Below are positions 9,816 through 21,494 of a DNA stretch of 49,945 nt, piece after piece (within the stretch, counting starts at the first letter, position 1; each line of letters opens with the position of its first letter). The translations under genes and the position numbers were made by a program. Below the pieces are notes generated by a model. The model was given only the letters and a program-made list of their open reading frames with translations, did no database searches and had not been told where the DNA came from. The stretch spans positions 1 through 49,945 of the forward strand of contig MU619238.1 in the NCBI GenBank assembly GCA_025201805.1, given 5' to 3'. The DNA is from Parasitella parasitica (Eukaryota; Mucoromycota; Mucoromycetes; Mucorales; Mucoraceae).

Positions 9816-11045
9816 ATGTCTATTGCCCCTGCAAGCGAATATACTATCCCTACCAAAGATACCGTCAATCAAGGTGTCTTACTCAAGGAAAAGAACGATC
9901 TTCAATTGGTTGAAATCCCTGTCCCTGAGCCCCCTGCTGGACATGTCCAAGTTCAGGTAAAATGTACTGGTATCTGTGGCTCTGATGTCCATTTGTGGAA
10001 GCATGGTGAAATTGGTATTTTCCCTGTTTGTGCCCCTCAATTGCTCGGCCACGAAAGTGCTGGTATTGTTACTGCCTTGGGTGAGGGTGTCACTACACTT
10101 CAAGTGGGTGATAGAGTTGCTGTCGAAGCGTAAGTATAAAATTAAGGAGCGCAATCACCATTGTACGTAGTCTCATCATGCATATTATTATTATTATAGT
10201 GGTATTCCTTGTTCGGCTTGCGATCAATGTATGATGGGCAGATACCATCTTTGTCCCGATGTCATTTTCAAATCCACTCCTCCTTATGACGGTCAACTTG
10301 CCAGATACATTACTCACCCTGCTCGTTGGTTGCACAAGATTCCTGCCAATATTTCGTATGGTGAGGGCGCTTTATTAGAACCTTTGTCAGTTGCTATTGC
10401 TGCTGTCGACCGTGTTAGAGCTCAATTCGGAAGATCCATGTTGATCGCTGGTAGTGGGCCCATTGGCTTGTTGATCCTGGCCGTCGCTAAGGCTACTGGT
10501 GTTCATCCCATTGCTATTACTGATGTGAATCAAAGTCGTTTGGATTACGCAAAGAAAATTGGTGCTACTATGACTTATAAAATTAATCCTGAAAACTCAG
10601 AATTGCAAACTGCCAAGGAATTGCGTGCTTTGTTCGGCGGTGAAGGTGCTGAATGTTCTTTAGAATGCACAGGCATTGAGAGTTCTTTTAGAACTGCTAT
10701 TATGGCCACTCGTGACGCAGGTACTTGTTTGCTTGTTGGTGTCGGAAAGAATGATCAAACTCTTCCTGTGAATAACTTTGCTATGCGTGAGGTTGACATA
10801 AGAGGCTTATTCAGGTATTATAAATACACTCCAATATGATTCATACAAAGTAGGCTCTAATTTACTTACGTTTCAATATTAGATACCATCACACATATCC
10901 CCGTGCTATTGCATTGTTATCTAGCGGTATTTTAGATATCAAGCATCTGATTACTCATACTTATGATTTCGCAGATGCTCTCGAGGCTTTCGAAAAGACT
11001 CATGATCGTAACTCTGGTGCTTTGAAGGTTCAGATCATCAACTAA
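9816..11045 (+). CDS. zinc-dependent polyol dehydrogenase (sorbitol/xylitol/L-arabinitol type)
   Basis: A medium-chain dehydrogenase oxidising a polyol to a ketose with NAD+ in the cytosol. Three exons, 9816-10129, 10200-10814 and 10883-11045, give 363 aa, the normal length. Catalytic zinc ligands are C54 (GICGSDVHLWKHG), H79-E80 (GHES) and E165 (LLEPLS). Structural zinc cysteines are 109, 112, 115 and 123 (IPCSACDQC...HLC). The Rossmann motif GSGPIG is at about 189-194. An acidic residue after the second strand (ITDVNQSRL, D213) points to NAD+ rather than NADP+. The C terminus RNSGALKVQIIN is typical. Sequence alone does not separate sorbitol, xylitol and L-arabinitol specificity. A strong TATA box and pyrimidine tract precede it. 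Confidence 0.93.
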
Positions 11046-12485
11046 AACGATTTACAATAACTGTAACTGTACATTACTTCATCACTCTCATAAAATATGT
11101 CACGAATAAACAATACACATTATCATACATTTTATGGAAGCTAAATCAATCTTGAATATGGACTAACTCAATTTATTTTATTTGGCTATGGAAGCGTATG
11201 TCAGATTTTTGTAAGTATAGCCATAAAAGTACAAATTTTGACACTTTTCATGATTCATTTGAGCCCTTGTTAGCACTCGTAAACTCTGTCTAAAATTAGG
11301 TTAAGTCTCAAAGACGGCTTTCAAGCGCATAACACTATGAATAAATGATCTAAAGCCATCACAAAAAATCACAGTCTAACCGAAATATGTTTATCCAAAT
11401 AAGGGGCAACACTTTGTTAAATAATGCATCAATTGTCAACTCCAAAATATTGAATTTTGCCAAAACTCAAGCAGTAGATGTCTTGCTTTTTATTTTTTAG
11501 CCGAATTATCTATCCTTATCCTTCCTCTCCAGAACATAGTGAATCTGAATAGAGTATCATATCATGATAAAAGAGTTTACCTTTACTGGATGGGTCCTAC
11601 ATTCTACGGCTCTATACGGCATTTTCGTTATAATGGGGGAACAAAAACAGGGCTTGTATATCTTCGCCCTGCATGATTCTTTGGGGCTGCATTCAAATGC
11701 TGATGTTGTGTATTTATTCTATATTATCAATGAAGGCGTCCAAAATCATACACATTCTCTGTTTCTCTCAATTTTACAATTGTCGGCAATGATAACCGAT
11801 TAGCCCTACACCGCCCAAACATGAATAACAATACGAAGGCTTTGCATGCAGACTGTGAGATGTTATCATTTAATTTTACAACAGCAGAAGTTGTTGCTAA
11901 GCCAATTAGGGAAGACAATCACTTTTGGATGAATTAAACTTTAGCAGTAGTAGATCTGATTGTATTCAAGACATTAACGTTGATTGTCCCTTTATGATAG
12001 CAGACATCCAGAATATATGGTCTTATGATGAAACATTTAAAATTCACATAGTGTTTTTTATAATAAACACTTTCAATTTTTATTCATTTGAAGCTGTGCC
12101 TTCTCTCTTTTTTTTTTTTTTCGCCTTAGAGGTTCAAAAAAGAACAATGTATGCTTTTTTCAATTAAGGCAAGCCAAGCAATTTATAAATTGTATGTGGT
12201 ACATGATTAATTAATCAATTTTGAATTCTTTGGTCAGAAACCGAACCGTGTTTTCTTTTCTTCAACAAAAAAAAAGGCTTAATCATGTATAAGGCTGTAT
12301 TTTGATGTTTTACATAATTCATAAGCTAGGAGAGGCTGCTATTCCAAAAAAAGAGAAAGCAGAAATCGAAATAACCCAAAATTTTTAATTGGCTGAACTT
12401 TTCGGTTCTAATAAAAAAAAAGCTATTTAATAGAAACATCTGTTCGATTTTAATATTTACGTTCTTCTTTATTTCTTTTGAAAAT
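11046..12485. other. 1.4-kb intergenic region, nothing recognised
   Basis: AT-rich with T/A homopolymers (T14 around 12110-12121). Open frames at 11564-11803 and 11925-12167 are short, Phe/Ile/Tyr-rich and do not look like proteins. The last 60 bp (TTCTTCTTTATTTCTTTTG) are a pyrimidine-rich promoter for the next gene. Confidence 0.5.
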
Positions 12486-13514
12486 ATGACACAAAGCATT
12501 AATGATAGTGGCAATCATAAAGCCTATTACGTTGGTAGCGAAATAATAGACGATTTCTTAGAACTAGATTCACATCAACAGCAAATGCAATCAACACAGC
12601 ATTTGGATGATGATGACCAGGTCATTTATAGAACAAATTCGTTGTCAAAGAATATCCCTACTTGGCGACAACTGCTGCCTCGTTTAGTTTTATTTGTAGT
12701 TATTGGTCTACTGTCACTAGTGTTTTCAATTTCACTGGCACATGTGGTATTAGACATTGGATTGCCTCGAACATTGGAAGATGTTCAACAGACTGCAATT
12801 CAATTGGACCAACTCATCAATAGCAGTTGGAACGGATACGGTTCTGTTACTTTCGTTTTTGCAGTGCTGTATCTATGGCAACAGGCTTTCAGCATTCCAG
12901 GCTCGGTTTTGTTGAATTTGTTGGCTGGCTATCTTTACGGTATCACTATGGGAACGGTTTGGACAAGTTTATTAACAGCTGGTGGTGCTACTCTGGCCTA
13001 TGGTTTAGCCATTCTTGTCGGTGAACCATTGATCCGAGTTCCTTGGTTTGTCCGTAAAGCCGAACCTCTTAATCGTCAACTTGAGCAAGAACGACAAACA
13101 GGTGGATTGTTTTGGTGGTTATTGTTTGCTAGATTATTCCCATTTTCACCATACTGGTTCATTAATTTGGTTTCTCCTTTGCTCGACATCCCTGTGTCTC
13201 CATTCTTCTGGTCTACCTTCTTTGGTTCAATGCCATACAACTTTATTTGTGCTCAAGCTGGTGATGTTTTGGGTGACTTAACATCGACCTCTGATATCGT
13301 TTCCGTCTCCTTGGTTTTAAAATTGTTGATTGTGTCATTTATCTCTCTCGTGCCAGTCATTTGGGGTAAGGCCATCCAACAATGGACTCGACAAATTATG
13401 GGCCTTCCTCCTTTATTAGATGTGGATTTAGAAAAGTCTTTGAATGACGATGATGTTGAATTGACACTCAGTGGCTACTCAAGATTGCCAAATAGCACCA
13501 GTAATGCAGCTTAA
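12486..13514 (+). CDS. TMEM41/VTT-domain (SNARE-associated, DedA-like) membrane protein
   Basis: A 342-aa intronless gene. Residues 1-60 are a polar, Gln/Asp-rich cytosolic tail. A first membrane segment (RLVLFVVIGLLSLVFSISLA) starts near residue 66. The VTT core follows: WQQAFSIPGSVLLNLLAGYL, the Gly-rich GGATLAYGLAILVGEP, then LFARLFPFSPYWFINLVSPL and a last hydrophobic stretch near residue 280. The FxIPGS and FPFxPxWFIN blocks match TMEM41A/B-type proteins, known as ER phospholipid scramblases used in autophagy and lipid mobilisation. By inference it does the same here. The C-terminal 40 residues are acidic and polar. Fungal Tvp38 is a more distant alternative. Confidence 0.88.
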   Translation: MTQSINDSGNHKAYYVGSEIIDDFLELDSHQQQMQSTQHLDDDDQVIYRTNSLSKNIPTWRQLLPRLVLFVVIGLLSLVFSISLAHVVLDIGLPRTLEDVQQTAIQLDQLINSSWNGYGSVTFVFAVLYLWQQAFSIPGSVLLNLLAGYLYGITMGTVWTSLLTAGGATLAYGLAILVGEPLIRVPWFVRKAEPLNRQLEQERQTGGLFWWLLFARLFPFSPYWFINLVSPLLDIPVSPFFWSTFFGSMPYNFICAQAGDVLGDLTSTSDIVSVSLVLKLLIVSFISLVPVIWGKAIQQWTRQIMGLPPLLDVDLEKSLNDDDVELTLSGYSRLPNSTSNAA

Positions 13515-15058
13515 AAGAAGCATCTACAACCCTGTATATTTCTCTACAAATGTTAATAAGATTCCCTCTCCTCCTCCTCTCCCTTTGTCGTACTACTCTG
13601 CTTGCCGTATATTTTACAACATCTACTTTAATATAGCGACTCCTTGTTACCTGTAAATTTTTTCTTCTTGTTGTTCTACAAGTCATACATAAAACCCTAT
13701 AATAAGGTCTCATCATCTGATATCTTTCCAGACTCTTTTCAGGGTCACATGGTTTATGTCACACCAATGTATTTGGTTATAATTATTGAAAAAGATGTTA
13801 ATAAAGCCATGTAATGAGCATGGCTATTTTATGTAATTAGAATAACGACATTCATCAATTGCCATGTAGTAGCCAACAACAGACGGGATTATGGGGGAAT
13901 ACAGTTGCGATTATTCTGAGGTAGTGCTGGAGCTGCATCGTTAATTTGTTTTTCCACACATCCAAAATGTATCTGAGCCTCTCGCCTCTCGCCTTTCGCC
14001 TCTCACCCGATCAGTGAGCATTATTTACGTTTGGCATAGTTGATACATATTTGAATCAGCAGATATCTGTGCCATTGTTTATAATACGACCCCAAAACGA
14101 TTTTCTATAACTATTTAACATTTATCTATTAACTTGACACATGTTTATACATATTATCCCAGAACCATAAAATAAAACACTGATGCATCTTTTAATAATG
14201 CTCCTTGGATAGAGACATTATTCGCGATATATTACATTTGCAATTAGTATATACAGTTGCGATTAGTCATACATAACATTAGCAATGGGCTACATGTCGC
14301 TATTCGAGAAAAACTTTCACGATTAGACATCTTTTTGCAATGAAAATTTGTAAGCTTAGTCTTTCTGTCCAGAAAGAAGGCGATGCCTTGACCCCAAGCT
14401 CCCTCTCAGAACTCAGTCTTTAATGTGTTACGAACTCAAGAACCTCCCGCGTCGTGTGTACATTCTCATTTAATACTGTTGGATATTCGAAATACTTGAA
14501 TAGGAGGCTGGGCTTGATAGGTACATGTACTCCAAGACCTCTTCTAAATGATGTCAAGGTTGTTGCAATAATGAGACTGTTATTGTAGCAACTTGTTGCA
14601 AGTACTGGCCAAATTATATGCGAGATTGGCTACACTACTGCTCCTTCATGCGTGTATGCACTTCTTGAATCATGCATTTAGCGAAATACAAGATCTTTTT
14701 AAACCAAGTGCTCAAACTTCTGATTCTCTAAGATAGAAGCTACGTCTGCGAAACTCGGAGCCTTGTGAGGCCCATTTTATTTTATTTTTGCCAAAAGTGC
14801 TATGCAGTGGGCCTTGAATACACCCATCATCTAGGCTCCAGTCTTTTTCTGTTTGAAGCCTACAAGCACCTCTTGAGTGGCCCCTCAGCTCCTGATGGGC
14901 CTTTCTCATTACAGCAGTATGTGGTCACAGATTGGACAATTTGATTACGTTGCAGCCTTTTAATGGGATGCGCGTCCTCTTTTACTTGTCCAACAAGATA
15001 CACTTCTTTTTATTTCTGTTATATTGGAAGGAAGCAATATATATATACAATATAAACA
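13515..15058. other. 1.5-kb intergenic region with a short 7-mer repeat
   Basis: No gene is recognised. The reverse-strand frame at 14712-14909 is short and lies in slightly GC-richer DNA (14350-14900) that may be an old repeat. The region ends in AATATATATATACAATATAAAC just before the RPN12 start, a plausible TATA region. Confidence 0.45.
13975..14007 (+). repeat. short CTCGCCT tandem repeat
   Basis: About four imperfect 7-nt units (GAGCCT, CTCGCCT, CTCGCCT, TTCGCCT, CTCACCC) stand out as a GC-rich island in AT-rich spacer. Confidence 0.6.
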
Positions 15059-16156
15059 ATGATGACAGTACAACAATTAGATGTCCTTCGTGACCAACTC
15101 AAGCAAGAGTTGAGCTCTTCATCTAGTAATCTCCAGAAAGTGGGCCAGCTTCTGACGCAAGCCAAGGTAAAAAAAAAAAAACCAGCAAACAACAAAACAT
15201 GGCTGGCACATGTGTTTTGCTAAATCATGGCATTAGGTTGGTTTGATTGAACTTGGCGCATTCGTCCCTGTTGCTGGAAAAAGTGACCCCAATGTACTTG
15301 TCACTGCACGTAAGGAATTCATGCTATGGGCGGCTGCAGAAAGAGGACTAATGTTTATATCATATAGGCGATATTTTGGAAGCAGGTGCTTATTACAGCG
15401 TTCGTATCAAGGATATCGCTTCATTTGAAAGATATATTGCTCAACTCAACACATATTATCATGATCTTGCGTAAGAATTATGAACGGTTCTGAGCCAGCA
15501 GCCACGAAATGTTGACTGACAAATGTACATTCTAGATCTGTACTTCCTCCTTCATCTCAAATGTACTCACTCATAGGGCTGAATTTGCTTCGATTACTAT
15601 CACAAAATAGATTATCTGATTTCCATACTGCACTCGAAACAATTGATCTTGATCAATTGCAATCAAACCAATTCATTAAGCAAGCTGTTGATCTAGGTAA
15701 TATAAAGAGACACGCAGAGGCTAGTGCCGGGATTAACCACGCATGCAATAGAGCAATTTTTGATGGAAGGTAGTTATAACAAGGTCTGGAGCACAAGAAG
15801 TACTGTCCAGGGAGAGGAATTCATGTTTTTCTACGATATTTTGATTAGTACCATCAGGTAAGAGATCTATGGTTTATAGATGAACTGATGCTAACCGATG
15901 TTTCGGTAGACACGAGATTGCCAGTTGCAGTGAGAAGGCTTATGAATATCTTCCTTTGAACGATGCCAGCACTTTATTGTTCTTGAAGAATACCGAGGAA
16001 TTATTGAACTTTGCAAAAGAACGTGGATGGAAAGTTAATCCGGCTGAACAAAAGGTCTACTTTGGAACAGAAGATGATAGCATTGTCGAAATTCCTCAAG
16101 AGCAAATTATCACTCGTACATTAGGATATGCTAGAGAACTTGAGCGTATTGTATAA
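15059..16156 (+). CDS. RPN12: 26S proteasome regulatory subunit Rpn12 (PSMD8)
   Basis: A PCI-domain lid subunit of the 19S regulatory particle. Six exons, 15059-15166, 15237-15309, 15368-15470, 15536-15696, 15752-15857 and 15910-16156, give 265 aa (yeast 274). All junctions keep frame. The helical-repeat N-terminal half includes VLRDQLKQEL and GAYYSVRIKDIASFERYIAQ. QFLMEGSYNKVWSTRSTVQG leads into the PCI winged helix (IRHEIASCSEKAYEYLPL, LLFLKNTEELLNFAKERGW). The C-terminal tail is IITRTLGYARELERIV. Two ATGs in tandem open the frame; I chose the first. It lies 0.7 kb upstream of the cornichon gene on the same strand, with no sign of linkage. Confidence 0.95.
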
Positions 16157-16854
16157 ATTGACGAATAAAGAAGAAGCAACCTTTTGAAGCACTTTTTTTT
16201 TTGTGAATCTAGGCATGTATGATTATTAACATGTCTAGTCTTTGTGCAGTTGAAACTCGCTTTGTCTATTCTTATGAGTAATTCAGTTTTGTGTTATATT
16301 TCAAGAAGGTAGAGTTGAGAGTTACGCTCGTGAGAAGTAATTTCTTTCAATAGCGTTGCAATTGATACCTGAAATCCAATCACTTTGAGCACAATAGGAA
16401 TCTGGAGTTTATATTGTTGGGAGATTCGACTACCAAAAATAATTTTATACCTTTATGTTTTTGGTTTTAATTGTTTTTTATGTGTATTTTAAGAAGGATT
16501 GAAGAGCTGAACAGGTCCCTAATGAGTTTCAATGGAGTTATACTTGTATAATTCCTTTCTACAAGTAAAACTAGGCTATCAATGCTTTGTGTATGGCTTT
16601 TGGCATCTATGCCCAAATTTACCATATTTAATCTCTGGTAGCAGCTTATTTAGGAAGTTTGAAAGTGTATACAACATACTAGAGGCAGCGGGAAAAGGTA
16701 GACATCTGTTGTGTGTGCAACCTTTAATAATATTTTATACCTGGGCCATTCCAATATTTTTGTTGTTTTTCTTTCTTCTCTTCCTTTCTCTTTTTTCTTT
16801 TATATAGAGAATTCATCACGCACTATATAATTATATTCAAATAAATATATCGAA
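16157..16854. other. intergenic, nothing recognised
   Basis: The open frame at 16532-16807 ends in a Phe/Leu run translated from a pyrimidine-rich tract (TTTTTGTTGTTTTTCTTTCTTCTCTTCC, about 16755-16800). That tract is better read as the promoter of the next gene. No other signal is seen. Confidence 0.55.
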
Positions 16855-17512
16855 ATGATGCCCGGTGAAGCGATGCTCTTCTTGTTTGCAGTCATTATGT
16901 CTGCATTGTTGTTATTCATGATGGTCTTTTTTGTAAGAATTTTTGCAACACACCAAATCGCAAGCTTAACTTTTTTTTTCCATCTAGGTCATTATGTTTT
17001 CTGATTTAGAATGCGATTATATCAACCCTATTGATCTTTGCAACAAATTGAATCAGGTAAAAAATTCCATCTTTACACACGGTTTTCGTGAAAGAGGCTA
17101 ACATGTTGCAAAGTTTGTTTTACCTGAAATGGGAGCGCACGCATTCTTGTTCTTCATGTTCCTCGTAAATGGGAGCTGGATATCTATGATTTTAAATTTG
17201 CCTTTGGTTGCTTATAATGTTAAAAAGTAAGTAACGATTCTGTTGTTTTAGAGGAGGAGGGAGGGATCAAATGCTGACATGACATACTGCTGCTAGGGTC
17301 ATTAATAAGCGTGATATGTATGATGCCACCGAGATTTTCCGTACTCTTTCTCAGCACAAAAAGGAATGCTTCATCAAGCTTGGTTTTTATTTAATTGTAA
17401 GTTCACATATATGTACGTTCATTTCTAGTTGTATTTATGATTTTCTTTTGCGTAGTGCTTCTTTTATTTCTTATACCGTATGATTGTTGCATTAATTGCT
17501 GCCGATTCATAA
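16855..17512 (+). CDS. ERV14: cornichon family ER cargo receptor (Erv14-like)
   Basis: A small multi-span COPII cargo receptor that helps membrane proteins leave the ER. Five exons, 16855-16932, 16988-17056, 17114-17226, 17297-17396 and 17456-17512, give 138 aa, the standard length. Family hallmarks are DLECDYINPIDLCNKLNQFV (residues about 32-51), LPEMGAHAF, the loop LNLPLVAYNV and the C-terminal pair of hydrophobic segments ending YRMIVALIAADS. Three to four membrane spans are visible. It is convergent with the O-fucosyltransferase-like gene, with about 70 bp between the two stop codons, so their transcripts probably overlap at the 3' ends. Confidence 0.95.
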
Positions 17513-17584
17513 GATTAATGTCTTTTTAATAAAAGTTATGTACAAAGTAAAGTGGAAATACACATGTATTTTTCTATGTACTAT

Positions 17585-19081
17585 TTATTGGACCCAAGCG
17601 TTATGTAGTTCTTCAATATACTTTGAAAACGTGGATCTGGGTGTTGTTAAAATGCGTTTTCCATTGGCTGCCACCATAGCATCGACAAGAGGAATTAAAA
17701 AGTTCTTGAGCGACTTTGATGGAACTACAAGATCTTGTAATCCTCTCAAAGGTGTAAACAAATGCTCTGGTAAATCATTTAATACTGTTGTACAAGGGAA
17801 TCTGTCAAACCATGGCAGCAAACTGCTGCTTACTCCTCGAGGGTCTCTATGGTCCGTTGCAATATACACTTTTGCGCGTTTGGCAAGCTGTTCTGACGAA
17901 AATTGGTGTTCACTGGAGCCGTCGGTATTGCTATTATCGCCGTTGAAAGATGATGTTGAAGCAATGCTGAGGCAGTGGTGTGCTAAATCAACTGATGCAT
18001 GGTCTTCATGACGTTGCACATACGTCTCATGACTGATGATCTCTGTCATATTCTTTGCAAATAACGCTAGATTAGCCGGGACATCCTTACGAAAGGGATT
18101 GTCGCCTGTTCTGAAATGCACCGACGTAAATGAGCCTTTGCCACCCAAATAATTGACAATACCCTTTACAGTTTCACCCAGGGGCGTATCTAATCGATAG
18201 TGTAACACCTGTTTGATCATTTCCTGCATTTGTTTATCTTGAGCATCTATTAGATTGAAACGCGTCGAGCCAAAGATACCACCCAAGTACAGCAGCTTTT
18301 CAGTTCTGCGTTGAAAATGACGAGGTAGCAATACTTTATAGTAATGGCGTCCAGAAAATGAGTCGAAATAGTTGAACCTGTTCTTTAGTAATTCGACGGC
18401 TTGAGATTGATTTTGGTATAATTGCCAATCGTACAGTTGAGCGTCTTGATGCAGATAGATGTCGCTGTCGTTCAGCTGCAGATCCTCTTTGATTTGTTTC
18501 ATAGAGACTACGGATTGAAATTGGAATTTGATGCCCACTTCTTGCAATGGACTGAAATCATGTAGGTCTGTCCACGATAGTACGCCGAAATTACGATATT
18601 CAGCGCACCTCGATCGCTGAACGTAACTAGCAAGTGTTCCAGGCTTTGGGTTTTGGCAGATTTTTGAGAAATCCTTTGGAGTTGTTAGCCACTCAAGTCG
18701 TTCTTCCAATTGAACTCGGTTCATCCATCCAAACACCGAACCAAGAAATGCAGGAGGGATGATGAGCGTACGGTTTAGCATTTGGGATAGTAGTAACGCA
18801 TTTGCCAGTTCAATTCTTTGATTTGATAAACCTGAATGCGGTAAATAAGCTAGGTACTTTTCTTCTTCGAAAGATGGTATGGTTGGAGGCTCCTTTGTTG
18901 TGGGTAACATTTTACGCTGTATTGGGTATTTTTCATTCTTATAATAGAATAGTGTTGTGCTAGTCGTTGTGGGTAAAGTGTAGCATATGAATAATGCTAG
19001 CAGTATTAAGCCCGCGATACTTGATTTTCTAGTCTTTGTTGACAATATGGATAGAAATGACATTGATAACTTTTTCATCAT
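17585..19081 (-). CDS. GDP-fucose O-fucosyltransferase-like type II membrane protein
   Basis: A 498-aa single-exon gene. A short basic N terminus precedes one hydrophobic anchor (SIAGLILLALFICYTLP, about residues 20-37), giving type II (Golgi/ER lumenal) topology. The O-FucT fold signature GLSNQRIELANALLLSQMLN (about 83-102) plus NRTLIIPP is clear, and SVHFRTGD supplies the HxR element that binds GDP-fucose in this superfamily. A Ser/Asn-rich insert (about 400-425) precedes the last strand block AKVYIATDHRDPRG. The protein acceptor cannot be told from sequence. Fucose is a known component of mucoralean wall polymers, so wall glycan or protein O-fucosylation are both possible. Two Mets in tandem open the frame. 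No intron is needed. Confidence 0.85.
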   Translation of the reverse strand: MMKKLSMSFLSILSTKTRKSSIAGLILLALFICYTLPTTTSTTLFYYKNEKYPIQRKMLPTTKEPPTIPSFEEEKYLAYLPHSGLSNQRIELANALLLSQMLNRTLIIPPAFLGSVFGWMNRVQLEERLEWLTTPKDFSKICQNPKPGTLASYVQRSRCAEYRNFGVLSWTDLHDFSPLQEVGIKFQFQSVVSMKQIKEDLQLNDSDIYLHQDAQLYDWQLYQNQSQAVELLKNRFNYFDSFSGRHYYKVLLPRHFQRRTEKLLYLGGIFGSTRFNLIDAQDKQMQEMIKQVLHYRLDTPLGETVKGIVNYLGGKGSFTSVHFRTGDNPFRKDVPANLALFAKNMTEIISHETYVQRHEDHASVDLAHHCLSIASTSSFNGDNSNTDGSSEHQFSSEQLAKRAKVYIATDHRDPRGVSSSLLPWFDRFPCTTVLNDLPEHLFTPLRGLQDLVVPSKSLKNFLIPLVDAMVAANGKRILTTPRSTFSKYIEELHNAWVQ

Positions 19082-20391
19082 CCTGCGTATATGAAAGTCT
19101 ATGGTGAACGAAAGGAATGTATATATGATGCAAAGTGATCAGAAAGAGAGAAGAGATAAAAAGAGGGCTATTAAATATTTTTACAAACAAAGAAAGATGT
19201 TCCTGATTTCAAAGGAGTTTTTAGTACGCCGATCACTTATGTTACTCTTTTCATAGCTTCAGGAAGCGTACGTTTCTGTTGTTATATACACAGTAATAGT
19301 GTCTTTTGTAATAACACACTGCTTGATTTGACATCATCGTGTCTTTCTCTTTTATCTCTTGGCGCAGTTGCACAAGACGATAGGACAGAAAACAGCATGC
19401 AACTAAAAGTATTTGGCAAGACAATGCTCATAACGTATGGCGAAATGCCATGATATTCACTCATTCTTTCCGTTCTTTCGTATTATTTATAGCATATTTT
19501 CCAACGTTTTTGTCAATGGACAGATTGTTGAATATGGTTTTATTTACTCGTTTTGTAATTAAAAACTATTTTTATAAGACTTAACTCAATTGTGTGCTAC
19601 ACCAAAAGAAAGTTTGGTGTAATACAATATTGATGGAATATTGTATTGCACTCAGTGACAAAACGCAGTGCTTCCATTGCCACTTTGCACGTTTAACTAC
19701 ACAATTCGCGCTTTTTGAACATTAAAACCAAGGAGAACGGCCAACAGCAGTGTTTCCGAAACAAACCTGTCTCCTTGACAAAGTTCACACAAGCTGCTGG
19801 AGCAGATCTTTACCAGAACAAAAGTTAGTTTGACACCACTTGGAAACCGTGATAGCCTTACGAGTTCGAATACCAAGAGCGACGTTGAGCTGTTCCCCAT
19901 GTTCTAGACTCAGATCCTCGAAATGGAAAGTTGCGAGTTGTTCATGTTCCCTAGAGCTTTTCTATTCCATGTCAAAAACATCCTTTGCTTGCTGAGAGTT
20001 GAAAATGCGTGCAGATGTGGATTCATGCTGAGAATCAGTGGTGTTCCTACCAATCAGGTCTCTGTCCTTTATATGGTGTTGGGTTATCTGAAAGAGCCAT
20101 CTAAATCCTATCATATCAATGAAAAAGCATTACTATAACAAGATGAATACATACTGCATATAAACTCTTCGATTTTATCAATTATGCAAATTGAAAATAG
20201 AAAAACGTTGTGGTGCATTTGATGAGGCAACAATGTAGTATATGCAGTTTATATTAAATTGGATAAAATATAGCACATTGCGCTACTGTTTCAACTTTGT
20301 AGTTTTTCCACATAACAAATGCTTCTGTCTTCAATGAACATCCCCTCTACCCCCCCCCCTTTTTTTTTTCTTCTATTAACATTTGAACTGA
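19082..20391. other. 1.3-kb intergenic region
   Basis: Upstream region of the O-fucosyltransferase-like gene plus unassigned sequence. Small frames at 19697-19900 (-) and 19923-20138 (+) have no recognisable domain. Two adjacent perfect hairpins lie at 19598-19647. A C10T11 homopolymer block lies at 20350-20369. Confidence 0.5.
19598..19647. repeat. two abutting perfect hairpins
   Basis: Hairpin 1 is TACACCAAA (19598-19606) paired with TTTGGTGTA (19613-19621), 6-nt loop. Hairpin 2 is AATACAATATT (19621-19631) paired with AATATTGTATT (19637-19647), 5-nt loop. They share base 19621. Confidence 0.8.
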
Positions 20392-21494
20392 ATGGTGATC
20401 ACAGGAACAATTATGAAGTTCAGCGTATGCCAGCTGCCCGAGAAACTGTGGCATTTGGTTCTGCAGGATATATCTCATTTTGATACACAACAGCTATCAA
20501 TGATTTGTCATCGATTCAGATATTTTACGCTTAAGCACTCTACAAGAAGCATAACCGCATTTCCCACAAGGAGCGCGTCCGCATATACTCAAGAAGTCAT
20601 GATGAAGATTGCTACCACCTTGACTGTCGAACATAGCAATATTACAACTACTTGAGTGAAAAAATCATCCAACATCTACCCAACATTAAAGTCGCCAATA
20701 TTGAATGTTCATCGTAAACTAGCAAGACAACTCTTGATCTATATCTCAAGGTACTGCCATTTTGATGTAATCCATGCTCCATTGAAAGATATTCCAAAGT
20801 GGGAAAAATTCTAACATCATTCAATAGACGGTAAATGTATTCGCGCTAGTGCAGTAAGTGTCAACCATTTGGATGTGTCTCGCCAAAATGTTAATCAAGA
20901 CATGTTTCTTTTACAAGGTCGTAATATGTTGCTCGAAAATGATGAAGATCCTCTGCCTGTGAAGACTTTGTCATTTAACTTGGAAAACTTAGCGTTGACT
21001 TGGTGCTATCTAGCAACAGCATTTGTATCCATGGTTTTTTGATGTCTACAAAATTGTCAGCTGATAACACATACTTACAAATATATAATCGCTGATAGGA
21101 CCACCAATAATTCCTTGCTCATTCCGTTTTCGCTCCTCTGCAATCAATCTCCTCAAAAATGCCCTAAAATTGAAAACACCCGTACATGCTTTATCCTTGA
21201 ATGGTATCATGCTTCTTACAGACGATTCTTATGTAGACTACGGATTTGGAACGCAAGAATGGAGAGACATCATGAGAGGACTCCAGCAAACCTTTGTCAA
21301 CAAAGACTCTGTTGCAACGATGAATTCACGTTAATTATTGATGATTTCCTAAATCGGTGCTATGATAAAAGTAGGATATCTATATGCTGCACTGAACGCC
21401 AATGCATTGTCAAAGGTAAATGATTGGTGTCGATGTTGAATAACCTAGCGGGCATTGTTAATCCAACTTGGAATGTAATGAACATGATGGATAC
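20392..21494 (+). pseudogene. decayed F-box/LRR-like gene
   Basis: The start (MKFSVCQLPEKLWHLVLQDI ... DTQQLSMICHRFRYFTLKH) has the LPxExxxxI and hxxxCRxFR pattern of an F-box, the Skp1-binding motif of SCF ubiquitin ligases. Later pieces look like leucine-rich or ladder-like repeat remnants: CIRASAVSVNHLDVSRQNVN at about 20830-20890, VKTLSFNLENLALTW at about 20960-21003, LKTPVHALSLNGIMLLTDD at about 21172-21228, and GYLYAALNANALSKVNDW. These sit in different frames separated by stops (20653, 21039, 21331 and others). Weak splice sites could rescue some steps, but I found no consistent model. Probably a dead copy of an expanded fungal F-box family; a poorly modelled live gene is the alternative. 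Confidence 0.5.

Noticed and set aside
14712-14909. 65-codon minus-strand frame in slightly GC-richer DNA
   Set aside because: No recognisable domain, start context or splice partner; possibly an old repeat, so not called as a gene.
17496-18011. 171-codon plus-strand frame
   Set aside because: It is antisense to the O-fucosyltransferase-like gene, whose domain signatures are on the minus strand.
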